Notes under the pieces: model-generated | Databases searched by the model: none | Seen by the model: the letters and a program-made list of their open reading frames with translations, nothing else | Told to the model about the DNA's origin: nothing | From: Burkholderia sp. Leaf177 | GTDB taxonomy: Bacteria > Pseudomonadota > Gammaproteobacteria > Burkholderiales > Burkholderiaceae | Assembly: GCF_001424345.1 (NCBI RefSeq) | Contig: NZ_LMPF01000008.1 | Location: forward strand, 1-64,000 | Reading direction: 5' to 3' | Length of the DNA: 64,000 nucleotides | In this document: positions 1 to 7,924 of the stretch, in pieces | How positions within the stretch are numbered: the stretch's first letter is position 1 | How the letters are laid out: every line of letters starts with the position of its first letter | Made by a program: the position numbers and the translations under genes

Positions 1-1
1 C

Positions 2-1252
2 TTCGGGCGTGCCGAACTCGAACGATTCTTCCGCTGCGATCTGGCTGATAAATCTGCGAACTGGCAGTCTGTCTCCTTCGCGGCGCAGCACTCGGGTTAC
101 ATCAACCTGAGCGATGCTCGCGTTTATAAATTGTCCGATGCTGATTTTCCTTGGTTCATGGGTTGGACAAAGGTCAGTGAAGGTGCTGGTGCATTGTCCG
201 ACGATGGGTTGTGCGATTCGAAAGTCATCCTCGATCTGCTTCAGGAAGCGAATGGCGTTGATGGGCCTAAAGCAGGCGCAAGTCTGGATCGCCTGGCTTT
301 GTACCTACGCGATCACGAAGAAGTACGGCAGAAGTTGCGCGGCTTGATTTGTGAGGCGCCGACTGAATGGGATAAAAGTACTAACCACAAGCGCTTTGAT
401 CGACTGACGCAGGCAGGCGAGCACTACGAGGGCAACCCGGAAGGGCTGGACGAGTTTCTTCAGTTCGTCGAGAAGTTTCAGTTCTGGGATACAACAGGAC
501 TGCCGACGAAGGTCTGGCATTTTCACCCGTTGAAGTTCATTGGTCAGTTTAAGAAATGTGGCTGGTTGGACAATCGCGATTTCGAATTAATTTATCCTGA
601 TACATATACGCGCGAAACCAGCCAAAAAACGGAGACAGCCTTGCGTGCACTTAGCAACACAGTCCGCGAGCGGTATCGTCATATCTTAAATAAAGCAATG
701 AATAAGCACCTGGTGCTATCGCCTGCTCGGATGGCCCACTTTTTAGGTCAAGGTGCAGAGGAGTCTCGGACCTTAACGTGGATGGATGAGCGGCGGTCGG
801 AGGAAAGCTGCAACAAGCTTTATGGCGGTAAGAACGGCAACGATTTGCGCGGTGACGGATACAAGTTTCGGGGAAGAGGGCTAAAACAACTAACCGGTAA
901 ATATAATTACGCAGAGTACTGGACATACCGAGGATGGATAAAGAGAAATGTTGATTTCCAAGATTCGTGGTGGGACAACAAAAAAGCAACCGCACCTACT
1001 ATAGATAATCCAAGCTTAATATTGTCGGATGATTTTGCCACTATAGACGTCGGAGCGTGGTATTGGGAAGCAACTCCAAACCGAGGGCTCCCTCATTCTC
1101 AAAGTACTCTGAACATGGTAGCCGACAGAGGAAGGGTGGATTTATCATCCGTCCAGTCAGTGACCAAAAATATCAACGGTGCTATTACCGCAATTGAAAA
1201 CCGTGAGTATCACACACGGCGTATATATAAAATTATCGGAGATGAAGAATGA
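2..1252 (+). CDS. GH19-like peptidoglycan hydrolase, probable T6SS effector (5' end outside window)
   Basis: The open frame runs from the first bases of the window with no stop, so the gene begins upstream; the TTG at 131 is not its start. About 416 residues are visible. The C-terminal ~180 residues resemble GH19 chitinase/lysozyme domains: an alpha-helical stretch with GQGAEES carrying the likely catalytic Glu, then the hallmark FRGRGLKQLTGKYNY. The part before it, with a conserved WHFHPLKFIGQFKKCGW stretch, resembles N-terminal regions I associate with Burkholderia type VI secretion effectors. Such enzymes cut peptidoglycan in the periplasm of a neighbouring cell. The next gene overlaps by 4 bp and encodes an exported protein, the usual effector-immunity arrangement. 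A VgrG or adaptor gene may lie upstream, but that is not visible. The 3' half is A+T-richer than the surrounding DNA, suggesting transfer or rapid exchange. Confidence 0.72.
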   Translation, partial: FGRAELERFFRCDLADKSANWQSVSFAAQHSGYINLSDARVYKLSDADFPWFMGWTKVSEGAGALSDDGLCDSKVILDLLQEANGVDGPKAGASLDRLALYLRDHEEVRQKLRGLICEAPTEWDKSTNHKRFDRLTQAGEHYEGNPEGLDEFLQFVEKFQFWDTTGLPTKVWHFHPLKFIGQFKKCGWLDNRDFELIYPDTYTRETSQKTETALRALSNTVRERYRHILNKAMNKHLVLSPARMAHFLGQGAEESRTLTWMDERRSEESCNKLYGGKNGNDLRGDGYKFRGRGLKQLTGKYNYAEYWTYRGWIKRNVDFQDSWWDNKKATAPTIDNPSLILSDDFATIDVGAWYWEATPNRGLPHSQSTLNMVADRGRVDLSSVQSVTKNINGAITAIENREYHTRRIYKIIGDEE

Positions 1253-1833
1253 AAAATGTTAAAAATATAATAATGGTTATGGTTTCATCTTTCTTGATTT
1301 GCGCTCACGCTAGATCGTCTTCCGACTGGCAAATGTTCCATAACGATCAAATAACCTTCTCCTATCCATCATCTATATATTGGGCTCCTCAGATCGAAAG
1401 TCCCCGGTCGGTTAATGGTTTGGATAAGTCCACTGTAGTCAACATCAAGAAGAAAAGACAAAATGTCGTTGATTCTATAACTATTTGTAACGACGGAATA
1501 ATGGACTGCGCATCACGTGAGGAGTTTGATAAGCCCTATTGGATAGAGGAAGCGTCGGGCCGTCTTGTGTTATTTAATCCGACGGAAAAGCTGTTCTCGT
1601 TTGTGACGAGATTTGGTTCTGGTTATGAGGCCTTCCCTATATGTGCATGGATTGATAATCGCGGCGTTTCGTCTCAGTATGGCGGTCAGTGCTACGTAGC
1701 AGTAGTTTCCAACGGCAAAAAAACGATTTCGTTAAATGGTGTTGTTGGACCCAACGTCGGCGCTTCTCGGTTAAAAAATGCATATAAACCACAGCTTGAC
1801 TTGTATCAAAGAATTATTCGGTCTGCGGAATAG
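1249..1833 (+). CDS. Exported protein, probable immunity partner of the GH19-like effector
   Basis: A 194-residue protein starts at the ATG that overlaps the effector stop codon (ATGA), so translation is probably coupled. It opens with a signal peptide: Lys-rich start, a hydrophobic stretch (IIMVMVSSFLICAHA), and probable cleavage near residue 22. The mature part has several Cys residues (near 79, 86, 135 and 148) that could form disulfides in the periplasm. I recognise no named family. Function is inferred from position and export: a periplasmic protein directly behind a peptidoglycan-hydrolysing effector is normally its immunity protein. The gene is clearly A+T-rich compared with the flanking efflux operon, as is common for exchanged immunity genes. 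Confidence 0.6.
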   Translation: MKNVKNIIMVMVSSFLICAHARSSSDWQMFHNDQITFSYPSSIYWAPQIESPRSVNGLDKSTVVNIKKKRQNVVDSITICNDGIMDCASREEFDKPYWIEEASGRLVLFNPTEKLFSFVTRFGSGYEAFPICAWIDNRGVSSQYGGQCYVAVVSNGKKTISLNGVVGPNVGASRLKNAYKPQLDLYQRIIRSAE

Positions 1834-2251
1834 CCGATTCATCATCAAACCTCTTTAGATATCGAAAACTACAATTGATCCTATTTCGCACACGTTATGG
1901 TCGAAAGCAATGGAATGTATGTTGCGATGAAAATCTGTTGTTCTATATTGATAGAAAGAAAGCGAACGATTAATTTAGATTTTGCTAATTGGTACCGGCT
2001 AGCAGCCGTCTGCCTCATGCAAATTTTTTGTCGTCCGAACGGTATAGTACTTCCAGCCGCAATATGGATGCAGCGCGAACCTTTAATAGCGACGGCATAA
2101 GTATGAATATTAATTTACCGGTCAAGGATCCTAAGTGATTACCAAGTCAAAATTGCTGACCGTGCTTTCGGCATTTTTTTTCGATATTTGCGATCTGCAT
2201 CACTAAACGATGGTAAGGCACTCAAGAATCCAATAATGTCGTCGGAATCCC
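1834..2251 (+). other. A+T-rich gap with a possible gene remnant
   Basis: This 418-base stretch between two small exported-protein genes has no convincing full gene. A 67-codon open frame at 1897-2100 lacks a ribosome site and any recognisable sequence. From the GTG at 2135, preceded by AAGGATCCTAA, a short frame (to the stop at 2206) reads like the start of a signal peptide (VITKSKLLTVLSAFFF) and goes out of phase after a run of eight T at 2174-2181. It may be the decayed start of another immunity-type gene. Confidence 0.35.
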
Positions 2252-2728
2252 ATGAAAAATTTAATAATTTCTTTTGTGTTGTTAATCTTGCCGCTCTCGC
2301 TTTACGCGAAAGACGTTAAGATTATCTCGTGTGACCGTAAACACTTCATTAGTCAAGGTAGCTCAGGTGAATTAATTGTAAAGAATCAAAATAAGCGCGA
2401 CGTAAAACTTAAAATCGAACATGAAGTGTATGGAGGCGCGATCGACACGCATACCTCTACATTCGTCGTGTACGGATCGCCGTTAAATCTGAATAACGAC
2501 AATCCGCAATTAATGACAATCTCGATTTATAAAAACTTTTCAAAACCGAAACTTTATATGAGGCGACATCTCGGCGGTGGAATATACGGAGTGAATTTCA
2601 GCAAAGACCATCAATACGTTATAGCCGATACAAGATTCGGCGATTTCGTTGCAAATATCCGATCCCGAAGAACCGAATTACGGTCGCTATCAGAACCCAC
2701 CACGATCGAGGTTGAAAGGTGTGAATGA
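2252..2728 (+). CDS. Small exported protein of unknown function, possible orphan immunity protein
   Basis: A 158-residue protein with a clear signal peptide (MKNLIISFVLLILPLSLYA, cleavage likely after residue 19). GGAAT lies upstream of the ATG. The mature part is short, probably beta-rich and basic, with Cys near 27 and at the penultimate position, which could form a disulfide in the periplasm. I do not recognise a family. Base composition is strongly A+T-rich, like the effector partner gene before it, and the codon use differs from the GC-rich efflux genes after it. It sits in the same direction behind the effector-immunity pair, so an orphan or secondary immunity gene is the simplest guess. 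Confidence 0.5.
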   Translation: MKNLIISFVLLILPLSLYAKDVKIISCDRKHFISQGSSGELIVKNQNKRDVKLKIEHEVYGGAIDTHTSTFVVYGSPLNLNNDNPQLMTISIYKNFSKPKLYMRRHLGGGIYGVNFSKDHQYVIADTRFGDFVANIRSRRTELRSLSEPTTIEVERCE

Positions 2729-3011
2729 GCGTTTGCTGAGCTTATGCTTGCCATTTGTGATTTCCCTAGGCTTCAAAACATCGATCTAAAGAGGTCGAAG
2801 CGGTCAGAAGCCGGTAACGCAAGGGCCTACATGATTTCGTTGGAATGGCATTCAGGTTGGAATTGCATCCAGTCTGGTGACCGGTGCCGATTCTCCAATC
2901 CGTCAAGGAGGCGCCGGTTTTCTGCGGTCGAGAGCCTTACACCGACCGTTTCCACTGGCGATAGACAAACAGGCGCCACCTTGGAACCGCCAAAGGTGTG
3001 AACTACCCGAC

Positions 3012-4463
3012 CTACCGCCCGATCGATGCCGTCTGCATTGCGCTTTCGGCGTGCGGCTCCTGCACTCTTGCATCGGCGGGAATCTGGGTTTGCTCCACGA
3101 TCTCCGACGCTTCCACCGAAAACCCGAACGTATTGATCCCGCCTACGCTCGTCGCGAACACCTTCCCGCCGTGCATTTCCGCGGTCGCTTTAACAATCGC
3201 CAGTCCCAGCCCGTGATTCTCCCGGCTATTCGTACGCGATACCTCCGCCCGATAAAACCGGTCGAACAGATGATCGAGCACCGCAGGCTCGATCGCTTTT
3301 CCCGGGTTTGCAACCGCCACGCGCACCTGACCGCCTTCGCGCTTGATCGATACGCTGATGATCGATCCCGCCTCGCAATGCTGAATCGCGTTCATCAGCA
3401 AGTTGATGCACGCGCGGCCAAATAGCGATTTATTGACGCGCACAAACGCATCGCCGGAAGCAATCGCGTGGACCTGCGCCTCCTCCAGCGGAATCTCGAG
3501 AAACTCCAGCGTGTGCGCGACTTCGGCGGCAAGGGAGGTATCGACGAGACCCGTCGCCCGCTCGCCCTGATCGGCGCGCGCGAGAAACAGCATGTCGTTG
3601 ATGATCGCCCGCATGCGCCCGAATTCTTCCAGATTGGATTGCAGCGTCTGGCGCAAGTCGTCCACCGAGCGGTTGCGGGTCAACGCAACCTCAGTCTGGC
3701 CGATAAGAATAGTGACCGGCGTGCGCAGCTCGTGCGCGACATCGGCGTTGAAGGATTCGAGCCGTCCATACGCGGCGTCGAGGCGTTCCAGCGCGCCGTT
3801 GAACGAGTTGGCGAGATCGCTCAGTTCGAGCGGCAGCGAACTCGTGTTGAGCCGCTGCGAGCGATTGTTCGGACTGACGGCGGAGGCGTCGCGCGTAAGC
3901 CGCGTGAGCGGTGCAAGGCCAATGCGCGTGACCGAGTAACTGAGCAAAAGAACGCCGAGACTTCCCAGCGCCGATAACGCCGCAAGCGCGAACCCGAACG
4001 CGCGCATGGTCCGCGTGTTCGCGGCATAACCTGCGCCCACCTGTAGCCTCACGGCCGGCCTGACGCCATACGACGGAATCTCGATGGTATTGACGAGCAT
4101 GTCGCATTTGCCGTCATTGGTCTTGAGGCGCTCATAACCGCCCGGCCAGCGATCGACCACTTGCCCCGTCACCGGCTGGCCGATATTGAACGCCGGATTG
4201 TCGCTTGTCACTGAATAGCGTGTGTAGCCATCGCGCGGGGTCATGTCGGCGAGACGTTCGCGCGCGAGCTTCCACTTCTCGGGCGTCATTGCGTGATAGA
4301 CGATGATCTTGGCGATCTCGCTGCGGTCATCGAGCGATTCGCGCAAATGCTGTTCGAGCTGCGTGCGCAGCACCAAAAAAAGTCCCGTGCCCACGAGCGT
4401 GAACACGAACAACGCGACCGCCGCGAACATGAATGCCAGGCGACGCGAGATGGAGCGGTTCAT
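3012..4463 (-). CDS. Sensor histidine kinase, heavy-metal/IrlS-CusS type
   Basis: A 483-residue membrane kinase, last gene of the leftward efflux operon. It has a first membrane helix at about residues 9-33, a periplasmic sensor region to about 150, a second helix at about 155-178, a HAMP linker, the dimerisation/phosphoacceptor site VAHELRTPVT (His near 244), and a HATPase with N-box (LLMNAIQHC) and G-box (ENHGLGLAIV). Its start overlaps the end of the response-regulator gene (ATGA), the usual paired arrangement. The class generally senses copper, silver, cadmium or zinc, or membrane stress, and drives a linked RND pump; the signal here cannot be read from sequence. The C-terminal tail after the ATPase domain (about 25 residues) has no recognisable feature. 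Confidence 0.9.
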   Translation of the reverse strand: MNRSISRRLAFMFAAVALFVFTLVGTGLFLVLRTQLEQHLRESLDDRSEIAKIIVYHAMTPEKWKLARERLADMTPRDGYTRYSVTSDNPAFNIGQPVTGQVVDRWPGGYERLKTNDGKCDMLVNTIEIPSYGVRPAVRLQVGAGYAANTRTMRAFGFALAALSALGSLGVLLLSYSVTRIGLAPLTRLTRDASAVSPNNRSQRLNTSSLPLELSDLANSFNGALERLDAAYGRLESFNADVAHELRTPVTILIGQTEVALTRNRSVDDLRQTLQSNLEEFGRMRAIINDMLFLARADQGERATGLVDTSLAAEVAHTLEFLEIPLEEAQVHAIASGDAFVRVNKSLFGRACINLLMNAIQHCEAGSIISVSIKREGGQVRVAVANPGKAIEPAVLDHLFDRFYRAEVSRTNSRENHGLGLAIVKATAEMHGGKVFATSVGGINTFGFSVEASEIVEQTQIPADARVQEPHAESAMQTASIGR

Positions 4464-5146
4464 GATGCGGCCGCGTCGTCGCGGACCTCGAGCACGTATC
4501 CCATGCCGCGCACCGTATGCAGCAGCTTGGTCCGGAACGGGCCGTCGAGCTTCGCGCGTAATCGTTTGATGGCGGTTTCCACAACGTTCGTATGGCTATC
4601 GAAATTCACTTCCCACACCAGTTCCGTGATGGCGGTTTTCGACAGGATATCCCCTTGCCGGCGTGCCAGCACGCTCAGCAACTGGAACTCCTTCGCGGTC
4701 AGGTCGAGGCGAACGCCGTCGCGTGTTGCCCGCCTGCCGATCAGGTCCACGTACAGATCGCCCAGCGCGATCAACGTGGATTCCTGCGCGCGCGTTCGCC
4801 GCGCCAGCGCATGCAGGCGCTCAACGAGTTCGAGGAACGAAAAGGGTTTCGTAAGGTAATCGTCCGCGCCTTCGCGCAGGCCGCGTACGCGGTCGTTGAT
4901 CTGGTCGCGCGCGGTGAGCATGATCACGGGCGTGGCCTTGTGCGCGCGCAGTGCCTTGAGCACGCTGAAACCGTCGCGCTTGGGCAGCATCACGTCGAGC
5001 ACGATCACGTCGTAATCGAACTCGATCGCGAGATGCGTGCCCTCCTCGCCGTCCATGGCGACATCGACTATCCAGCCCTGCTCGGTGAGCCCGGAGCGCA
5101 GATAATCGACTACCTTGTGTTCGTCTTCAACGATCAGCAGTTTCAT
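4460..5146 (-). CDS. OmpR-family response regulator, heavy-metal type
   Basis: A 228-residue regulator with an N-terminal receiver (acidic pair in VEDEH, phosphoacceptor Asp51 in VLDVMLP, Thr near 78, Lys near 100 in YLTKPF) and a C-terminal winged helix typical of OmpR/PhoB (DLTAKEFQLL, then HTNVVETAIKRLRAKLD and a VRGMGYVLE end). It is transcribed leftward with the kinase gene (4-bp overlap) and follows the outer-membrane channel gene by about 50 bp. It therefore probably controls the upstream pump genes in the same transcription unit. The family relation to CusR/IrlR/CzcR suggests metal or cell-envelope stress, but the operator was not identified. Confidence 0.92.
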   Translation of the reverse strand: MKLLIVEDEHKVVDYLRSGLTEQGWIVDVAMDGEEGTHLAIEFDYDVIVLDVMLPKRDGFSVLKALRAHKATPVIMLTARDQINDRVRGLREGADDYLTKPFSFLELVERLHALARRTRAQESTLIALGDLYVDLIGRRATRDGVRLDLTAKEFQLLSVLARRQGDILSKTAITELVWEVNFDSHTNVVETAIKRLRAKLDGPFRTKLLHTVRGMGYVLEVRDDAAAS

Positions 5147-5195
5147 GGCGCCTTCTTATGTACGTTGTTCCATTATAGGAAACGTAATGGCTCTA

Positions 5196-6686
5196 TCACT
5201 GTGATGACGGCGGATTGGCCGCCATCGTACTGCCGGATGCGGGTGACGCAGCCACGGGATCGTTCACGTCCCAGCCGCCGCCCAGCGCCTTCACCAGCGA
5301 TACCGACAACGTCAGTTGCTGCCCGTGGATCTGCACGTCCTGCCGCTCGCTCGTGAGGAGCGACTGCTGCGCGGTGATCACATCGAGAAACGCGACCAGA
5401 CCGCCTGAATAACGGTCGTTGGCGAGCGTCAACAAACGCCGTGCATCGGTAACGGCTGCCTGGGACTCCTTCGCCGCCGCATCGAGCACCGATAAACCCG
5501 TCACGCCGTCCTGAACCTGCTGGAATGCATTGAGCACCGTTTGCCGGTAATTCGCCTGGGCGACCTGGTAACCCGCGCTCGCGAAATCGACATTGGCCGC
5601 GCGCCGCCCGCCATCGAATATGACCTGACCGAGGCTCGCGCCCAGCGTCCACATCAGGGTCGGCGCGCTCAGCAAGCTCGCGAACTGCGTGCTTTCCCAG
5701 CCGATACCCGGCGTCAATGAAAGGCTCGGGAAATATGCGGCTTTCGCCACGCCGATCTGCGCGTTGGCGGCGGCCATCGCGCGTTCCGCCGATGCAATAT
5801 CGGGACGCCGCTGCAGCAGATCGCTCGGCAGACCAAGGGGAATGACGGGCACGCTTGCATCGATCACTTTCGGTGCGATTGCAAACTGCGGCGCCGGCAC
5901 GCCGATCAACGCGGCGATCGCGTGTTCGTATTGCGCGCGCTGATTGAGCAGCAGGCGGGCTTGCACGCGAGTGGTATCGAGTTCCGATTTTTGCTGCAGC
6001 ACGTCAAGCCCGGAAACCGAACCAAGGTCATGCTGCGTCGTCACGTAATCCAGCGCCTTTTGTTGCAGCACGACCGAACGGTTGAGGACGTCGATCTCGG
6101 CGTCGAGTTCGCGCATCGAAAAATAATCGTTGGCGAGGTCGGTCGCGAGCACGAGGCGCGCGTTCGCCAGATCGTCGGCGGATTGTTGCGCGGAAGCCGT
6201 CGCGCTTTCGATCTCACGACGAATTCGGCCGAACAGATCCGTGTCGTAATCGATGCTCGGACCAATCCGGATATCGTTCTGAACCGTCGATTGCGTCGGC
6301 GTGCCGTAGTTCGTGCGCGGCCGGTTCTGCGAAATGCGCGCGCGTGCGCCGGTCGCGCCGAAATCGACTTCGGGCAGCCGTTGCGCCGTGTTGTTGGCGA
6401 GCGTCGCACGCGCTTGCGCATAGTGCGCGGCCGCGGCGGCGAGCGTCTGGTTCTGCGCGAGCGCCTGGTCTTCGAAACCGTTGAGCGTGGCGTCGCCATA
6501 GCTCGTCCACCAGCTGGCGCTGAGCGGCGCATGCGAAGGTTCCGCGACGTGCCAGTAAGAATCCGTGCGCCACTCGGGCGGCGTCTGGGCCAACGGCTGC
6601 TTGTAGTCCGGCCCGACCGTGCAGGCGGACAGGATCATCGCCCCTGCCGCCAGCGCGCCCAGCCGCATGACGCGATGCGCGCCCAT
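5196..6686 (-). CDS. RND efflux outer-membrane lipoprotein channel (NodT/OprM family)
   Basis: A 496-residue outer-membrane factor. The ATG at 6686 is preferred over the GTG three bases before it because GGGGA lies seven bases upstream and the start touches the stop of the adaptor gene (TGATG). The N-terminus is a lipoprotein signal with lipobox LSAC (Cys near 22), followed by TVGPDYKQP, the standard opening of this family. Two internally similar OEP repeats follow, with the characteristic segment RRPDIASAERAMAAANAQIGV near the middle. Trimers of such proteins form the exit duct of tripartite pumps. It follows the adaptor and pump genes in one leftward operon. Confidence 0.93.
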   Translation of the reverse strand: MGAHRVMRLGALAAGAMILSACTVGPDYKQPLAQTPPEWRTDSYWHVAEPSHAPLSASWWTSYGDATLNGFEDQALAQNQTLAAAAAHYAQARATLANNTAQRLPEVDFGATGARARISQNRPRTNYGTPTQSTVQNDIRIGPSIDYDTDLFGRIRREIESATASAQQSADDLANARLVLATDLANDYFSMRELDAEIDVLNRSVVLQQKALDYVTTQHDLGSVSGLDVLQQKSELDTTRVQARLLLNQRAQYEHAIAALIGVPAPQFAIAPKVIDASVPVIPLGLPSDLLQRRPDIASAERAMAAANAQIGVAKAAYFPSLSLTPGIGWESTQFASLLSAPTLMWTLGASLGQVIFDGGRRAANVDFASAGYQVAQANYRQTVLNAFQQVQDGVTGLSVLDAAAKESQAAVTDARRLLTLANDRYSGGLVAFLDVITAQQSLLTSERQDVQIHGQQLTLSVSLVKALGGGWDVNDPVAASPASGSTMAANPPSSQ

Positions 6687-7909
6687 CACGACGTCCCCTT
6701 CTTCGCGGGCTTGACCGGCGCGATCTGCACCGGGTCGCCGTCCGCGATGGAATCGCTCGGATTGACGATGATCTTATCGCTTTGTTCTATGCCGCTTTCG
6801 ATTTCCAGCGATCGCCCGAGGTCCTGCGCAATCACGATCTTGCGCAACACGACCTTGCCGTTCTGATCGACAACGGCAACCCGCGGCCCTTCCGCACGGA
6901 ACAGCAGCACGTTGCCCGGCACCACGAGCGGTGCGCGTGCAACGCCCGGCAACGCCACCTGAACATAAGCGCCCGGCCGCAACTTGTTGTCCGGATTCGG
7001 CAGGCGCACTTCGACTTGCAGCGACCGCGTGGGGACATCGATTGCACCGGAAATATTCGCGATGCTGCCATGGAATTGCTGACCCGGCAGTTCCGCCTGC
7101 GTCACGAGCACGTCCTGTCCGGGCTTCACGTTTTGCGCATACGCTTGCGGAAGCTGCACATACACGCGTAGGGGATCGGACTGCGCCATGGCGAAGAGCG
7201 CGCGGCTCGCGCCGCTGCCTGCATCGATAAGATCGCCTACGTCCACGTTGCGCTGCGTCACCACGCCCGTGAACGGCGCCACGATGCGCTTGAACGACTC
7301 GAGCTGCTTCAGGCGCTGCACGTTCGCGTTTGCCGCCGCGAGATTGGCAACGCCCTGGTTATAGGTGCTCTGGCGTTCATCGAGCTCTTGCTGGGAGACG
7401 GCATCGCGTTGACGCAACTGCTGCCAGCGCGTGAACGAGCTCTTTGCAAGCACGAGGCTCGACGCTGTCTGGTCGCGCTGCGCCACCGCCTGCGCGAGTT
7501 CCTGATCGATCTCGGGTGTATCGAGCGTGGCGAGCAGTTGTCCCTGCTTCACCCTCACGCCGATATCCGCGTACCAATGCAGCAGATAACCCGTCGCGCG
7601 CGCATAAATTGGCGACTCCACATAACCGCGCAAGGTGCCCGGCAACAAGGTCTCGCCGCCGCCTTCCGCGGGTTTGGGCGAGATCACGTTGACGTATACC
7701 TTGGCGTTCTGTTGCGAAGTCTCGGCCGCCGCATGGCTCTCCGACACGTTCGATACCACCGTGCGCACGGCGCCCACGGCCAGCACGATCAGCACCACCA
7801 CCACCGCGATCTTTGCGCGCTTCCATTCGCGGCCCCGGGGTGGCAACGCGTGGCCGTCCTCGGTTTCCCTCACGGGAATTGCCAGCGATGCATGAGTTTT
7901 TTCGGTCAT
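6686..7909 (-). CDS. RND efflux periplasmic adaptor (membrane fusion protein)
   Basis: A 407-residue adaptor anchored by one N-terminal membrane helix at about residues 33-52 (IAVVVVLIVLAVGAV) rather than by a lipid. Next come a barrel-sandwich half (RATGYLLHWYADIGVRVKQG), a coiled-coil alpha-hairpin (about residues 130-205), the second half (IVAPFTGVVTQRNVDVGDLI) and beta-barrel and membrane-proximal domains. It links the inner-membrane pump, encoded 15 bp upstream in transcription order, to the outer-membrane channel encoded directly after it. The operon context indicates one complete tripartite exporter. The sequence has no His/Met-rich metal-binding tail, so a drug or solvent exporter is as likely as a metal exporter. 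Confidence 0.93.
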   Translation of the reverse strand: MTEKTHASLAIPVRETEDGHALPPRGREWKRAKIAVVVVLIVLAVGAVRTVVSNVSESHAAAETSQQNAKVYVNVISPKPAEGGGETLLPGTLRGYVESPIYARATGYLLHWYADIGVRVKQGQLLATLDTPEIDQELAQAVAQRDQTASSLVLAKSSFTRWQQLRQRDAVSQQELDERQSTYNQGVANLAAANANVQRLKQLESFKRIVAPFTGVVTQRNVDVGDLIDAGSGASRALFAMAQSDPLRVYVQLPQAYAQNVKPGQDVLVTQAELPGQQFHGSIANISGAIDVPTRSLQVEVRLPNPDNKLRPGAYVQVALPGVARAPLVVPGNVLLFRAEGPRVAVVDQNGKVVLRKIVIAQDLGRSLEIESGIEQSDKIIVNPSDSIADGDPVQIAPVKPAKKGTS

Positions 7910-7924
7910 ATCGTTCAGCCAGTT

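Noticed and set aside
1897..2100. 67-codon frame between the two exported-protein genes
   Set aside because: No ribosome site, no signal peptide and no repeat or family signal; likely chance in A+T-rich DNA.
2744..3011. Short rightward frames after the second exported-protein gene
   Set aside because: They lack ribosome sites and run into the antisense of the sensor kinase gene; treated as non-coding.
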